64,000 bases of DNA, taken from NCBI RefSeq assembly GCF_001983955.1, contig NZ_CP019562.1, forward strand, positions 310,001 to 374,000, in the 5' to 3' direction. Shown piece by piece: positions 46,590 to 58,554 of the stretch. Origin of the DNA: Streptococcus oralis. GTDB taxonomy: Bacteria > Bacillota > Bacilli > Lactobacillales > Streptococcaceae. The notes under the pieces were generated by a model. The model was not told the origin of the DNA, made no database searches, and worked only from the letters and a program-made list of their open reading frames with translations. Position 1 is the stretch's first letter. Each line of letters opens with the position of its first letter. Position numbers and translations under genes: made by a program.

Positions 46590-47609
46590 ATGAAGCTTTT
46601 GAAAAAAATGATGCAAGTCGCACTAACAGCATTTTTCTTTGGTTTGCTAGCTACTAATACTGTATTTGCGGATACAACAGGTGGCCAATTTGTTGATAAG
46701 GATAATAGAAAATATTATGTAAAAGATGATCATAAAGCAATCTATTGGCATAAAATAGACGGTAAAACTTACTATTTTGGTGATAAAGGAGAAATGGTAG
46801 TTGGATGGCAATACTTAGAAATTCCTGGAACAGGTTATCGTGATAATTTATTAGATAACCAACCAGTTAATGAAATCGGACTCCAACAAAAATGGTATTA
46901 TTTTAGCTCAGATGGTGCTTTGCTAGAACAAACAGATAAACAAGTACTAGAGGCAAAAACGTCTGAAAATACAGGAAAAGTATATGGTGAACAATATACT
47001 CCATCTCCTGAAAAGAGAACTTATTATTTTGATAATAATTATGCTGTAAAGACAGGTTGGACTTATGAAGACGGTAATTGGTATTATTTAAATAAGCTAG
47101 GAATTTCTGGCGATGATTCTTACAATCCACTACCAATTGGTGAAGTTGCTAAGGGTTGGACTCAAGATTTCCATGTTACTTTTGGTATTGATAGAAGCAA
47201 ACCTGCTCCGTGGTACTACTTAGATCCAACAACTGGCATCATGCAAACAGGTTGGCAATATCTTGGTAATAAATGGTACTACCTCCGTTCATCAGGATCT
47301 ATGGCGACTGGCTGGTATCAGGAAGGCTCCACTTGGTATTATTTAGATGCTCAAAATGGTGATATGAAAACGGGCTGGCAATACCTTGGTAACAAATGGT
47401 ACTACCTCCGTTCATCAGGATCTATGGCGACTGGCTGGTATAAGGAAGGTTCGACTTGGTATTATCTACATACAAGTAATGGCGATATGAAGACTGGTTG
47501 GTTCCAGGTTAATGGCAAATGGTACTACGCTTACAGCTCAGGTGCTTTGGCAGTGAATACAACCGTAGATGGTTATTCTGTCAACTATAATGGCGAATGG
47601 GTTCAATAA
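46590..47609 (+). CDS. Second secreted choline-binding protein, paralogue of the preceding one
   Basis: 339 residues from ATG 46590, which has GGAGGAG upstream and begins the signal peptide (MKLLKKMMQVALTAFFFG; cleavage near VFADT); an in-frame GTG at 46563 overlaps the previous gene and is not used in my call. Same plan as its neighbour: degenerate repeats first, then conserved GW repeats (GWQYLGNKWYYLRSSG twice). The divergent middle suggests a different partner or geometry. It lies 17 bases after the first paralogue, in the same transcript, and ends at a terminator. Confidence 0.9.
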   Translation: MKLLKKMMQVALTAFFFGLLATNTVFADTTGGQFVDKDNRKYYVKDDHKAIYWHKIDGKTYYFGDKGEMVVGWQYLEIPGTGYRDNLLDNQPVNEIGLQQKWYYFSSDGALLEQTDKQVLEAKTSENTGKVYGEQYTPSPEKRTYYFDNNYAVKTGWTYEDGNWYYLNKLGISGDDSYNPLPIGEVAKGWTQDFHVTFGIDRSKPAPWYYLDPTTGIMQTGWQYLGNKWYYLRSSGSMATGWYQEGSTWYYLDAQNGDMKTGWQYLGNKWYYLRSSGSMATGWYKEGSTWYYLHTSNGDMKTGWFQVNGKWYYAYSSGALAVNTTVDGYSVNYNGEWVQ

Positions 47610-47615
47610 TGAAAG

Positions 47616-47648
47616 AGGCGATTGTGAAGGAAACAATCGCTTTTTTTG
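47616..47648 (+). terminator. Terminator after the choline-binding protein genes
   Basis: GCGATTGT pairs with ACAATCGC, loop of seven bases, then TTTTTTT. Confidence 0.88.
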
Positions 47649-47726
47649 TGAAAATATAATAAAATAGATAGGAGAAAATACTACTGTATGAAATGAGACG
47701 GTCTTTTCGTCTAGCAAAAGGAAAAC

Positions 47727-48605
47727 ATGACAAAAAAAGTTGGTGTCGGTCAGGCACATAGTAAGATTATTTTAATAGGAGAGCATGCGGTTGTTTACGG
47801 TTATCCAGCCATTTCCCTGCCTCTCATAGAGGTGGAGGTGACCTGTAAGGTGGTCCCTGCTGAAAGTCTGTGGCGTCTTTATGAGGAGGATACCTTGTCC
47901 ATGGCGGTGTATGCCTCGCTGGAGTATTTGGATATCAAAGAAGCCTGCATTCGATGTGTGATTGACTCGGCTATCCCTGAAAAACGGGGGATGGGTTCGT
48001 CAGCGGCTATCAGCATAGCGGCCATTCGTGCGGTATTTGACTACTACCAAGCCGACCTGCCTCACGATGTGCTAGAAATCTTGGTCAATCGGGCTGAGAT
48101 GATTGCCCATATGAATCCAAGCGGTTTGGATGCCAAGACCTGTCTCAGTGACCAGCCCATTCGCTTTATCAAGAACGTTGGATTTACAGAGCTTGAGATG
48201 AACCTATCCGCTTATTTGGTGATTGCTGATACGGGCGTGTATGGTCACACTCGTGAAGCTATCCAAGTGGTTCAAAGCAAGGGCAAGGATGCCCTACCGT
48301 TTTTGCATGCCTTGGGAGAATTGACCCAGCAAGCAGAAGATGCGATTAGACAAAAGGATGCTGAGGGACTGGGACAAATCCTCAGTCAAGCGCATTTACA
48401 TTTAAAAGAAATTGGTGTTAGTAGCCCTGAGGCTGACTCACTGGTTGAAACGGCTCTTAACCATGGTGCTCTGGGTGCCAAGATGAGTGGTGGTGGACTA
48501 GGAGGGTGTATTATCGCCTTGGTAGCCAATCTGGACCAAGCGCAAGAACTAGCAAAACGATTAGAAGAGAAAGGAGCTGTTCAGACATGGATCGAAAGCC
48601 TGTAA
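47727..48605 (+). CDS. mvaK1: Mevalonate kinase
   Basis: The 292-residue GHMP kinase starts with GVGQAHSKIILIGEHAVVYGYPA, has the ATP-binding PEKRGMGSSAAISIA (about 88-102) and a C-terminal KMSGGGLGGCIIAL loop. First kinase of the mevalonate route to isopentenyl diphosphate, the only isoprenoid route in streptococci; undecaprenyl phosphate for the wall and the cps lipid carrier depends on it. A TATAAT at 47655-47660 may be its -10. The 3' end overlaps mvaD by 19 bases. Confidence 0.96.
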   Translation: MTKKVGVGQAHSKIILIGEHAVVYGYPAISLPLIEVEVTCKVVPAESLWRLYEEDTLSMAVYASLEYLDIKEACIRCVIDSAIPEKRGMGSSAAISIAAIRAVFDYYQADLPHDVLEILVNRAEMIAHMNPSGLDAKTCLSDQPIRFIKNVGFTELEMNLSAYLVIADTGVYGHTREAIQVVQSKGKDALPFLHALGELTQQAEDAIRQKDAEGLGQILSQAHLHLKEIGVSSPEADSLVETALNHGALGAKMSGGGLGGCIIALVANLDQAQELAKRLEEKGAVQTWIESL

Positions 48606-49526
48606 CAGTACGTTCCTACGCAAATATTGCCATTATCAAATATTGGGGAAAGAAAAAAGAAAAAGAGATGGTTCCTGCTACTAGTAGCATCTCTCTGACT
48701 TTGGAAAATATGTACACAGAGACGACTTTGTCGCCTCTACCGACGGATGCGACTGCTGATGCCTTTTATATCAATGGTCAGCTTCAGAGTGAGGCTGAGC
48801 ATGCCAAGATGAGCAAAATCATCAACCGTTACCGTCCAAAAGGTGAGGGATTTGTCCGTATCGATACCCAAAACAACATGCCGACTGCGGCTGGCTTATC
48901 ATCCAGTTCTAGTGGTTTGTCCGCCTTGGTCAAGGCTTGCAATGCTTATTTCCAGCTTGGTTTAGATCGGAGTCAGTTGGCACAGGAGGCTAAGTTTGCC
49001 TCAGGTTCTTCCTCTCGTAGTTTTTATGGACCACTCGGTGCTTGGGATAAGGATAGCGGGGAAATCTACCCTGTAGAGACAGACTTGAAACTAGCTATGA
49101 TTATGTTGGTGCTAGAGGATAAGAAAAAACCAATTTCTAGCCGTGATGGGATGAAACTTTGTGTGGAAACCTCGACGACTTTTGATGATTGGGTTCGCCA
49201 GTCTGAGAAGGATTATCAGGATATGCTGGTTTATCTCAAAGAGAATGATTTTGCCAAGGTTGGGGAATTAACGGAGAAAAATGCCCTAGCCATGCACGCT
49301 ACGACCAAAACAGCATCCCCAGCCTTTTCTTATCTAACGGATGCGACTTATGAAGCCATGGACTTTGTCCGTCAACTTCGTGAACAAGGCGAAGCCTGCT
49401 ACTTTACCATGGATGCTGGTCCCAATGTCAAGGTTCTCTGTCAGGAGAAAGACTTGGAGCATTTGTCAGAAATCTTCGGTCAACGTTATCGCTTGATTGT
49501 GTCAAAAACAAAGGATTTGAGCCAAG

Positions 49527-49540
<14 letters not shown>
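48587..49540 (+). CDS. mvaD: Diphosphomevalonate decarboxylase
   Basis: 317 residues from ATG 48587 (MDRKPVTVRSYANIAIIKYWGK); the frame stays open upstream within mvaK1 but lacks family sequence there. GHMP fold with SYANIAIIKYWGKK, SSSSSGLSALVKA and GSSSRSF motifs. It forms isopentenyl diphosphate by ATP-dependent decarboxylation. Overlaps mvaK1 by 19 bases and mvaK2 by 14. Confidence 0.96.
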
Positions 49541-51519
<1,979 letters not shown>

Positions 51520-51521
51520 AG

Positions 51522-51551
51522 AGGTCGGGACAAGAATCCCGCCCTTTTTTG
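51522..51551 (+). terminator. Terminator after fni
   Basis: GGTCGGGA pairs with TCCCGCC (one T mismatch) around CAAGAA, then CTTTTTT. Confidence 0.85.
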
Positions 51552-51656
51552 TAGCATTTTGTCAACTGTAGTGAGTTGATGAAACCTAGCTTATAGGAGC
51601 GATTTCTGTCCTATCTCCTTTTTCCATCCTCAGACCGAGGTGACTTTTTTGAATTG

Positions 51657-51665
51657 TGATAAAAT
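51657..51665 (+). promoter_or_regulatory. Probable liaFSR promoter (extended -10)
   Basis: TGA followed by TAAAAT, about 20 bases before liaF. No good -35; the region upstream would be the place for a LiaR operator, which I could not delimit. Confidence 0.45.
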
Positions 51666-51685
51666 AGAAGGGAGAGGATGCATCT

Positions 51686-52384
51686 ATGAAAAAATTTCAA
51701 ATCTTTTTATTTATTGAAGCCTGTCTGTTGACGGGAGCTCTGATTTTGATGGTATCAGAGCATTTTTCGCGTTTTTTGCTGATTCTATTCCTCTTTTTGC
51801 TTTTGCTTCGTTATTATACAGGTAAAGAGGGCAACAACGTTTTCCTCCTTGTGGCGACCATTCTTTTCTTTTTCATCGTCATGCTCAATCCCTTTGTGAT
51901 TTTAGCCATCTTTGTAGCAGTTATCTATAGTCTTTTTCTTCTCTATCCGATGATGAATCAAGAAAGAGAGGATACGGATTTGGTCTTTGAAGAGGTGGTA
52001 ACGGTTAAAAATGAACGCAATCCTTGGTTTGGCAATCTCCATCATTTCTCTAGTCACCAGACATGTCAATTTGACGATATCAACCTCTTTCGCCTCATGG
52101 GTAAGGACACCATTCATCTAGAAAGAGTTATCCTAACCAATCATGACAATGTCATTATCCTTAGAAAGATGATCGGAACGACTAGGATTATCGTACCTGT
52201 AGATGTGGAAATCAGCCTCAGTGTTAACTGTCTTTATGGAGATCTTACTTTCCTCCATCAACCTAAGCGAGCCCTTCGAAATGAACACTATCATCAGGAA
52301 ACCAGAGACTATCTCAAGAGTAACAAGAGCGTCAAGATTTTCCTAACTACTATGGTTGGTGATGTGGAGGTGGTCAGAGGATGA
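51686..52384 (+). CDS. liaF: Envelope-stress regulator LiaF
   Basis: 232 residues: four closely spaced hydrophobic helices in the first 100 residues (typical N-terminal LiaF membrane domain), then a cytoplasmic beta-rich C-terminal domain containing NPWFGNLHHFSS and TRIIVPVDVEISLSVNCLYGD in two parts. LiaF inhibits the LiaS kinase until cell-wall stress (lipid II binders, bacitracin). Its last codons overlap the start of liaS by four bases. Confidence 0.93.
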   Translation: MKKFQIFLFIEACLLTGALILMVSEHFSRFLLILFLFLLLLRYYTGKEGNNVFLLVATILFFFIVMLNPFVILAIFVAVIYSLFLLYPMMNQEREDTDLVFEEVVTVKNERNPWFGNLHHFSSHQTCQFDDINLFRLMGKDTIHLERVILTNHDNVIILRKMIGTTRIIVPVDVEISLSVNCLYGDLTFLHQPKRALRNEHYHQETRDYLKSNKSVKIFLTTMVGDVEVVRG

Positions 52385-53379
52385 AAAAGCAATCCTATCT
52401 GTTAATCGGCCTGACTTCTTTCCTCTTTATCCTCTTTTTGACTAATAGTTTACTTGATATTTTTGAATTAGGCTGGTCCTATTTGCTACAGGATATCGAG
52501 AAAACAGAGAAACTCATCTTCTTGATCTTGGTCTTTAGCCTTTCCATGACCTTCTTTTTTGTCCTCTTTTGGCGCGTGATGGAAGAAATTTCTCGCAGAA
52601 AAATGCAAGTCAATCTCAAGCGACTGCTAGCAGGAAAAGAGGTGGTTGCCTTTGCAGATCCAGACTTGGACGCCAGTTTTAAGTCCTTGTCTGGCAAGCT
52701 CAATCTCTTGACAGAAGCTGTTCAAAAGGCTGAAAATCAAAGCCTGGTCAAGGAAGAAGCAATCATCGAGAAAGAACGAAAGCGGATAGCACGTGACCTT
52801 CACGATACAGTTAGTCAGGAGTTGTTTGCGGCCCATATGATTTTATCAGGTGTCAGCCAGCAGGCTTTGAAGCTGGATAGAGAAAAGATGCAGACCCAGT
52901 TGCAAAGTGTCGCAGCTATCCTTGAAACAGCCCAGAAAGATTTGCGGGTCTTGCTCCTACATTTGCGACCTGTTGAGTTGGAAGAGAAGAGTTTGGTTGA
53001 GGGGATTCAAATCCTCTTAAAAGAGCTTGAGGACAAGAGTGATCTCAAGGTTAGTCTCAAGCAAAATGTGTCTAAATTGCCCAAGAAGATTGAAGAACAT
53101 ATCTTCCGTATTTTGCAGGAGTTGATCAGCAATACCCTTCGCCATGCCCAGGCCTCTTGTCTAGATGTCTACCTCTATCAGACAGATGTTGAAGTGCAGC
53201 TGAAGGTGGTGGATAATGGGATTGGTTTCCAGTTGGGGAGTTTAGACGACTTGAGTTATGGACTGCGAAATATCAAGGAGCGAGTCGAAGATATGGCAGG
53301 AACGGTTCAACTTTTGACAGCTCCAAAGCAAGGACTGGCGGTTGATATCCGTATTCCCCTGCTAGATAAGGAATCATAA
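52381..53379 (+). CDS. liaS: Sensor histidine kinase LiaS
   Basis: 332 residues: two membrane helices (about 7-25 and 44-66) with only a short outer loop (intramembrane-sensing kinase), a HisKA_3 dimerisation domain with RKRIARDLHDTVSQ (phospho-His), and a C-terminal HATPase domain with ISNTLRHAQAS (N-box) and VDNGIGFQ (G1). Works with LiaF and LiaR in the response to cell-wall antibiotics. Confidence 0.95.
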   Translation: MKKQSYLLIGLTSFLFILFLTNSLLDIFELGWSYLLQDIEKTEKLIFLILVFSLSMTFFFVLFWRVMEEISRRKMQVNLKRLLAGKEVVAFADPDLDASFKSLSGKLNLLTEAVQKAENQSLVKEEAIIEKERKRIARDLHDTVSQELFAAHMILSGVSQQALKLDREKMQTQLQSVAAILETAQKDLRVLLLHLRPVELEEKSLVEGIQILLKELEDKSDLKVSLKQNVSKLPKKIEEHIFRILQELISNTLRHAQASCLDVYLYQTDVEVQLKVVDNGIGFQLGSLDDLSYGLRNIKERVEDMAGTVQLLTAPKQGLAVDIRIPLLDKES

Positions 53380-53389
53380 AGGAGTAGAG

Positions 53390-54022
53390 ATGAAAATTTT
53401 ACTGGTAGATGACCATGAAATGGTCCGATTGGGCTTGAAAAGCTATTTTGATCTCCAAGACGATGTGGAAGTTGTGGGCGAGGCTGCCAACGGATCTCAA
53501 GGTATTGAGTTGGCCTTGGAATTGCGTCCAGATGTCATTGTCATGGATATCGTCATGCCTGAGATGAATGGGATTGACGCGACCTTAGCCATCCTGAAAG
53601 AATGGCCTGAAGCCAAGATTTTGATTATAACTTCTTACTTGGACAATGAAAAAATTATGCCGGTCTTGAATGCGGGTGCCAAAGGTTATATGCTCAAGAC
53701 TTCTAGTGCAGACGAACTGCTTCATGCCGTCCGCAAGGTGGCTGCTGGCGAGCTGGCCATTGAACAAGAGGTCAGCAAGAAGGTTGAATACCACCGTAAT
53801 CATATGGAGCTTCATGAGGAGCTGACTGCGCGTGAGCGAGACGTACTTCAACTCATCGCCAAGGGCTACGAAAATCAGCGGATTGCAGATGAACTCTTTA
53901 TCTCTCTCAAGACGGTCAAGACCCATGTGTCCAACATCCTAGCCAAACTTGAGGTCAGTGATCGCACCCAGGCTGCGGTCTATGCCTTTCAGCACCACTT
54001 GGTCGGGCAGGAGGACTTTTAG
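53390..54022 (+). CDS. liaR: Response regulator LiaR
   Basis: The 210-residue NarL-type regulator has a receiver domain with VIVMDIVMPEMNG (phospho-Asp about 53), Lys in GYMLKTSSA, and a LuxR-type helix-turn-helix (LTARERDVLQLIAKGYENQ; SLKTVKTHVSNIL). Controls envelope-stress genes. The AlkD-like gene starts on the very next base after its stop. Confidence 0.95.
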   Translation: MKILLVDDHEMVRLGLKSYFDLQDDVEVVGEAANGSQGIELALELRPDVIVMDIVMPEMNGIDATLAILKEWPEAKILIITSYLDNEKIMPVLNAGAKGYMLKTSSADELLHAVRKVAAGELAIEQEVSKKVEYHRNHMELHEELTARERDVLQLIAKGYENQRIADELFISLKTVKTHVSNILAKLEVSDRTQAAVYAFQHHLVGQEDF

Positions 54023-54679
54023 ATGAGTCTTGAAGATTTACTTGTGGAGCTAGAAGCAGCAAAAGACCCTGAGAAAGCAGGCCCAATGGAAGCCTATATG
54101 CGCCATCAATTTCCCTTTTTAGGTATTGCAGGTCCTGAAAGAAACGCCCTCTATAAAAAGTATTTTCCAAGCGCGAAAAAAACAAAGATGATCGATTGGG
54201 ATTTTGTAGACACTTGCTGGGAAAAGGAACCTAGAGAATACCAATATGTGGCTGCCAACTATTTGAAAGCCATGCAGTCTTATCTAACGAAGGACGATTT
54301 GCCTAAACTTGAGCGTCTGGTCGTGACCAAGTCCTGGTGGGACAAGGTAGATATCCTAGATCGAGTAGTAGGAAGTTTAGTGGCTAACCATCCGGAACTT
54401 GAAGAAGTGATTTTAAAATGGAGCCTATCAGACAATATCTGGTTGAGGCGAGTCGCTATTGACCACCAGTTGTTAAGAAAAGAAAAAACAAATGTCCAAC
54501 TGATGGAAAAGATCCTGGTCAACAATCTGGATCAGACAGAATTTTTCATCAACAAAGCTATCGGCTGGGCCCTAAGAGACTACTCTAAAACCAATCCCGA
54601 ATGGGTAGCACTTTATATTGAGAAAAATAAGAAACGAATGGCTGAACTTAGTATCAAGGAAGCGAGCAAGTACCTCTAG
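54023..54679 (+). CDS. AlkD-like DNA alkylation repair protein (HEAT-like repeats)
   Basis: The 218-residue all-helical protein of the DNA alkylation repair family has RHQFPFLGIAGPERNAL, WEKEPREYQYVAANYL, KSWWDKVDILD and INKAIGWALRDYSKTNP, the last holding the conserved Trp/Asp region of AlkD-type glycosylases. Members excise N3- and N7-alkylated purines. Start codon abuts the liaR stop, so it is expressed with liaFSR, which is an unusual coupling of DNA repair to wall stress. Confidence 0.88.
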   Translation: MSLEDLLVELEAAKDPEKAGPMEAYMRHQFPFLGIAGPERNALYKKYFPSAKKTKMIDWDFVDTCWEKEPREYQYVAANYLKAMQSYLTKDDLPKLERLVVTKSWWDKVDILDRVVGSLVANHPELEEVILKWSLSDNIWLRRVAIDHQLLRKEKTNVQLMEKILVNNLDQTEFFINKAIGWALRDYSKTNPEWVALYIEKNKKRMAELSIKEASKYL

Positions 54680-54704
54680 CACTATTGAAAAGCGCATTCA
54701 TTAC

Positions 54705-54734
54705 TTGAAAAAAGTCGCTATCATATGGTATAAT
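54705..54734 (+). promoter_or_regulatory. Promoter of tig
   Basis: TTGAAA at 54705-54710, 18-base spacer, TGG then TATAAT at 54729-54734; start codon 36 bases on. Confidence 0.75.
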
Positions 54735-54769
54735 GGACTGTATTAAAAATTTTAAGGAGAAATGACAGA

Positions 54770-56053
54770 ATGTCTGTATCATTTGAAAACAAAGAAACAA
54801 ACCGTGGTGTCTTGACTTTCACAATCTCTCAAGACCAAATCAAACCAGAATTGGACCGTGTATTTAACTCAGTAAAGAAAACTCTTAACGTTCCTGGTTT
54901 CCGTAAAGGTCACCTTCCACGCCCTATCTTCGACCAAAAATTTGGTGAAGAAGCTCTTTATCAAGATGCAATGAACGCACTTTTGCCAAACGCTTATGAA
55001 GCTGCAGTAAAAGAAGCTGGTCTTGAAGTTGTTGCGCAACCAAAAATTGACGTGACTTCAATGGAAAAAGGTCAAGACTGGGTTATCACAGCTGAAGTCG
55101 TGACAAAACCTGAAGTAAAATTGGGTGACTACAAAAACCTTGAAGTATCAGTGGATGTAGAAAAAGAAGTGACAGACGCTGACGTTGAAGAACGTATCGA
55201 ACGCGAACGCAACAACTTGGCTGAATTGGTTATCAAAGAAGGCGCTGCTGAAAATGGCGACACTGTTGTTATTGACTTCGTTGGTTCTATCGACGGTGTT
55301 GAATTTGACGGTGGAAAAGGTGAAAACTTCTCACTTGGACTTGGATCAGGTCAATTTATCCCTGGTTTTGAAGACCAATTGGTTGGACACTCAGCTGGTG
55401 AAACTGTTGATGTTATCGTAACATTCCCAGAAGACTACCAAGCTGAAGACCTTGCAGGTAAAGAAGCTAAATTCGTAACAACTATCCACGAAGTAAAAGC
55501 TAAAGAAGTTCCAGCTCTTGACGATGAACTTGCAAAAGATATCGACGAAGAAGTGGAAACTCTTGACGAATTGAAAGAAAAATACCGCAAAGAATTGACT
55601 GCTGCGAAAGAAGAAGCATACAAAGATGCCGTTGAAGGCGCAGCAATCGATAAAGCTGTAGAAAACGCTGAAATCGTAGAACTTCCAGAAGAAATGATCC
55701 ATGAAGAAGTTCACCGCTCAGTAAATGAATTCCTCGGAAACTTGCAACGTCAAGGGATCAACCCTGACATGTACTTCCAAATCACAGGAACTACTCAAGA
55801 AGACCTTCACAAACAATACGAAGCAGAAGCTGAGTCACGTACGAAGACTAACCTTGTTATCGAAGCAGTTGCCAAAGCTGAAGGATTTGACGCTTCAGAA
55901 GAAGAAATCCAAAAAGAAATCGAGCAATTGGCAGCAGACTACAATATGGAAGTTGCACAAGTACAAAACTTGCTTTCAGCTGACATGTTGAAACACGATA
56001 TCACTATCAAAAAAGCTGTTGAATTAATCACAAGCACTGCAACAGTAAAATAA
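54770..56053 (+). CDS. tig: Trigger factor
   Basis: 427 residues: N-terminal ribosome-binding domain with the signature [12 protein letters not shown] (about 42-53), FKBP-type peptidyl-prolyl isomerase domain (about 150-245, [20 protein letters not shown]), and the helical chaperone C-terminal domain. Binds nascent chains at the ribosome exit. Codon use is highly biased, as expected of an abundant protein. Own promoter and terminator. Confidence 0.98.
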   Translation: MSVSFENKETNRGVLTFTISQDQIKPELDRVFNSVKKTLNVPGFRKGHLPRPIFDQKFGEEALYQDAMNALLPNAYEAAVKEAGLEVVAQPKIDVTSMEKGQDWVITAEVVTKPEVKLGDYKNLEVSVDVEKEVTDADVEERIERERNNLAELVIKEGAAENGDTVVIDFVGSIDGVEFDGGKGENFSLGLGSGQFIPGFEDQLVGHSAGETVDVIVTFPEDYQAEDLAGKEAKFVTTIHEVKAKEVPALDDELAKDIDEEVETLDELKEKYRKELTAAKEEAYKDAVEGAAIDKAVENAEIVELPEEMIHEEVHRSVNEFLGNLQRQGINPDMYFQITGTTQEDLHKQYEAEAESRTKTNLVIEAVAKAEGFDASEEEIQKEIEQLAADYNMEVAQVQNLLSADMLKHDITIKKAVELITSTATVK

Positions 56054-56066
56054 TCTTAAAAGAGAA

Positions 56067-56092
56067 AAAGCCCACCTGACTAGGTGGGCTTT
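56067..56092. terminator. Terminator shared by tig and recD2
   Basis: AAAGCCCACCT pairs perfectly with AGGTGGGCTTT around GACT. Leftward it has an excellent T-rich tail for recD2; rightward the tail (TTTCTG) is weaker. Confidence 0.85.
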
Positions 56093-56100
56093 CTGTTGCA

Positions 56101-58470
56101 CTATTTGCCAAAAATCTCTTTGAGGTCTGCATCTGTAATCCCGATCATGGCTGGGATGCTAGACCAGTTTTCCTCGGTGAGGATGTAGGATTGTTCAGAG
56201 TCACTTGATGTGGCAGTTTCAGAGAAGGCTTGTTTACTTTCTTCAATATTAGTTTCAATTAAATCACTGAAACGCTCAATCAGATAGGTCTTGCGGGCAG
56301 TCCCGATATGCTTGACTGCATAGTCAAAGGCCTGTAATTCACCAAGAAGGATGAGCTTGCTCTTGGCCCGTGTAATGGCTGTGTAGATGAGATTTCGCTC
56401 CAGCATGCGCTTGCTAGCACTGGTGATGGGCAGGATGACAACAGGAAACTCGCTTCCCTGAGACTTATGAATACTCATGGCATAGGCTAGTCGAATTTTG
56501 TACCATTCATTACGTGGGTAGACGACTTCATTGCCATCAAAATCAATGACAATCTCGTCTTGTTTGGACTCGGTATATTTTCCAGGAATCAGGTCTGTGA
56601 TGTAGCCTAGATCTCCGTTAAAGACATTGACTTCAGCGTCGTTGACTAGGTGGATAACCTTGTCTCCTGTTCGATAGTGACACTGAGTTGCTTCAAAGCT
56701 AACTTGCCCCTTTTGCTGAGGATTGAGCAGGTCTTGCATGAGTTGGTTGATGGCGTCAATACCAGCAGTTCCTCGATACATAGGCGCTAGCACCTGAATA
56801 TCACGAGCCGGAATGCCACTTCTGAGGGCAGCGCCGAGGATTTTCTCAATGGTAGCTGGGATATGGCCACTAGCGATTTCAAAGTAGGAACGGTCTGCCT
56901 TTTTCTGGGTAAAGTCGGCTGGCAAGATGCCTTGTCGAATCTGACTCGCCAAGGTAACGATAGTTGATTCTTCGCTCTGACGGTAAATTCGTTCCAAGCG
57001 AGTCTGAGGAATCAGGGGTATCTGGAGCAGGTCAGCCAGGACTTGTCCGGGACTAACAGAAGGTAACTGGTCGCTATCACCTACGATGAGAATTTTACTG
57101 TTAGAAGAGATGTTGGAGAAAAGTTGGTTGGCTAGCCAAGTGTCCACCATGGAAAACTCATCTACAATGATAAAATCGGCATCCAGATAATCTTCCAGAT
57201 GACTGGTATCATCGTCTCCTGTCATCCCCAAATGACGGTGTATGGTCGCGCTAGGCAAACCTGTTAATTCATTCATGCGCCGAGCCGCTCGACCAGTTGG
57301 AGCTGCTAGAAGGATCGGCAGATTGCTTTTTTTCCTGAGATCAAGTCCTTCTAAAAGGGCATAAACAGCGATAATCCCATTGATAACAGTCGTCTTACCA
57401 GTACCAGGTCCACCTGTTAGGATAAAGACCTTGTTCTGGATAGCGTCGCAGATAGCCTGTTTTTGGATGCTATCGTACTGAATCCCCAGTTCTTGCTCGA
57501 CAGTAGCGATATGCTTGTGAATGGTTTCTAGATCTTGGCTCTTCTGTTTTCCTTTTTCAAGGATACTAACCAAGTGACTGCGAATGCCTTCCTCAGCGAA
57601 AAAGAGGCTGTTATCAAAGATTTTAGTATCAATCTGCTGAACCTTATCTTCTTCGATCAGATGAGATAATTCCTGAGCGACTTGGCTGGGATCGAGTTCC
57701 ACGGGACGGGAAGATTCGAGAAGAGTCAGGGTTTGTTCCAGCAAATCTCGGGCTTCCATATAGGTATCGCCCGTATCCATACATCCCTGAAAAAGACTAT
57801 GAACAAGACCAGCACGGAAGCGTTCAGGAGCTTGACTTTCGATGCCTAGTTCTGCAGCCAATTGGTCAGCAATGGTAAAGCCCAAACCCTTGATATCTTC
57901 GACCAGTTGGTAGGGGTAGTTTTCGACAATATCCAGCGTTTCTTCCTTGTAAAAGTCTTGAATCTGAAAAGCTAGTTTATTGGGAATGCCGTAGTTAGCT
58001 AGTTTAGCTAAGACCATCTCCGTTCCGTAGTTAAGACGAAGAGTGGAAACAAAAGCCTCACGGTTTTTGGCAGAGAGTCCTGAGATACCTTCTAGCTTTT
58101 CAGGATGTTCCAGAATTTCATCAATGGTATTGTCACCATAGCTATCAACGATTTTTTGGGCCGTTTTGAGACCAATTCCCTTGAAATGGCTACTAGAAAA
58201 GTACTTGACTAGACCCTTACTAGTGGGTTTTGCCCGCTCATAACGACTGATCTGTAGCTGTTCCCCATACTTGGAGTGCTGAACGATTTGTCCCCAAAAA
58301 GTGTAGTCTTCACCCTCAATCACGTCCGCCATAGTTCCTGTAACAATGATTTCAAAATCGTCAAAGTCCTCCGCATTGGTATCTTCGATATCTAGGAGGA
58401 GAATGCGATAAAAATTACTGGGATTTTCAAAAATAATCCGTTCAATGGTGCCTGAAAAATAAACTTCCAT
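56101..58470 (-). CDS. recD2: RecD2-type 5'-3' DNA helicase
   Basis: The 789-residue SF1B helicase without RecBC partners has an N-terminal OB-like and helix-hairpin-helix region (about 1-200), Walker A ILTGGPGTGKTTVING (about 345), DEFSMVDTWL (motif II), GDSDQLPSVSPGQVL (motif III) and a C-terminal UvrD-like part with AYAMSIHKSQGSEF and YTAITRAKSKLIL. Acts in DNA repair and genome stability. Leftward, with start after AAAGGAAA. Confidence 0.95.
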   Translation of the reverse strand: MEVYFSGTIERIIFENPSNFYRILLLDIEDTNAEDFDDFEIIVTGTMADVIEGEDYTFWGQIVQHSKYGEQLQISRYERAKPTSKGLVKYFSSSHFKGIGLKTAQKIVDSYGDNTIDEILEHPEKLEGISGLSAKNREAFVSTLRLNYGTEMVLAKLANYGIPNKLAFQIQDFYKEETLDIVENYPYQLVEDIKGLGFTIADQLAAELGIESQAPERFRAGLVHSLFQGCMDTGDTYMEARDLLEQTLTLLESSRPVELDPSQVAQELSHLIEEDKVQQIDTKIFDNSLFFAEEGIRSHLVSILEKGKQKSQDLETIHKHIATVEQELGIQYDSIQKQAICDAIQNKVFILTGGPGTGKTTVINGIIAVYALLEGLDLRKKSNLPILLAAPTGRAARRMNELTGLPSATIHRHLGMTGDDDTSHLEDYLDADFIIVDEFSMVDTWLANQLFSNISSNSKILIVGDSDQLPSVSPGQVLADLLQIPLIPQTRLERIYRQSEESTIVTLASQIRQGILPADFTQKKADRSYFEIASGHIPATIEKILGAALRSGIPARDIQVLAPMYRGTAGIDAINQLMQDLLNPQQKGQVSFEATQCHYRTGDKVIHLVNDAEVNVFNGDLGYITDLIPGKYTESKQDEIVIDFDGNEVVYPRNEWYKIRLAYAMSIHKSQGSEFPVVILPITSASKRMLERNLIYTAITRAKSKLILLGELQAFDYAVKHIGTARKTYLIERFSDLIETNIEESKQAFSETATSSDSEQSYILTEENWSSIPAMIGITDADLKEIFGK

Positions 58471-58554
58471 AGGTTTCCTTTACATGAGTTCGTGAGAATT
58501 GGTCTCTTAGCAACTTTGAAAAAACTAGATGACTAAAAGGTTTATTCTCACAAT

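Noticed and set aside
48506-48586. Longer start for mvaD
   Set aside because: The added residues are an out-of-frame reading of the end of mvaK1; family sequence begins at 48587.
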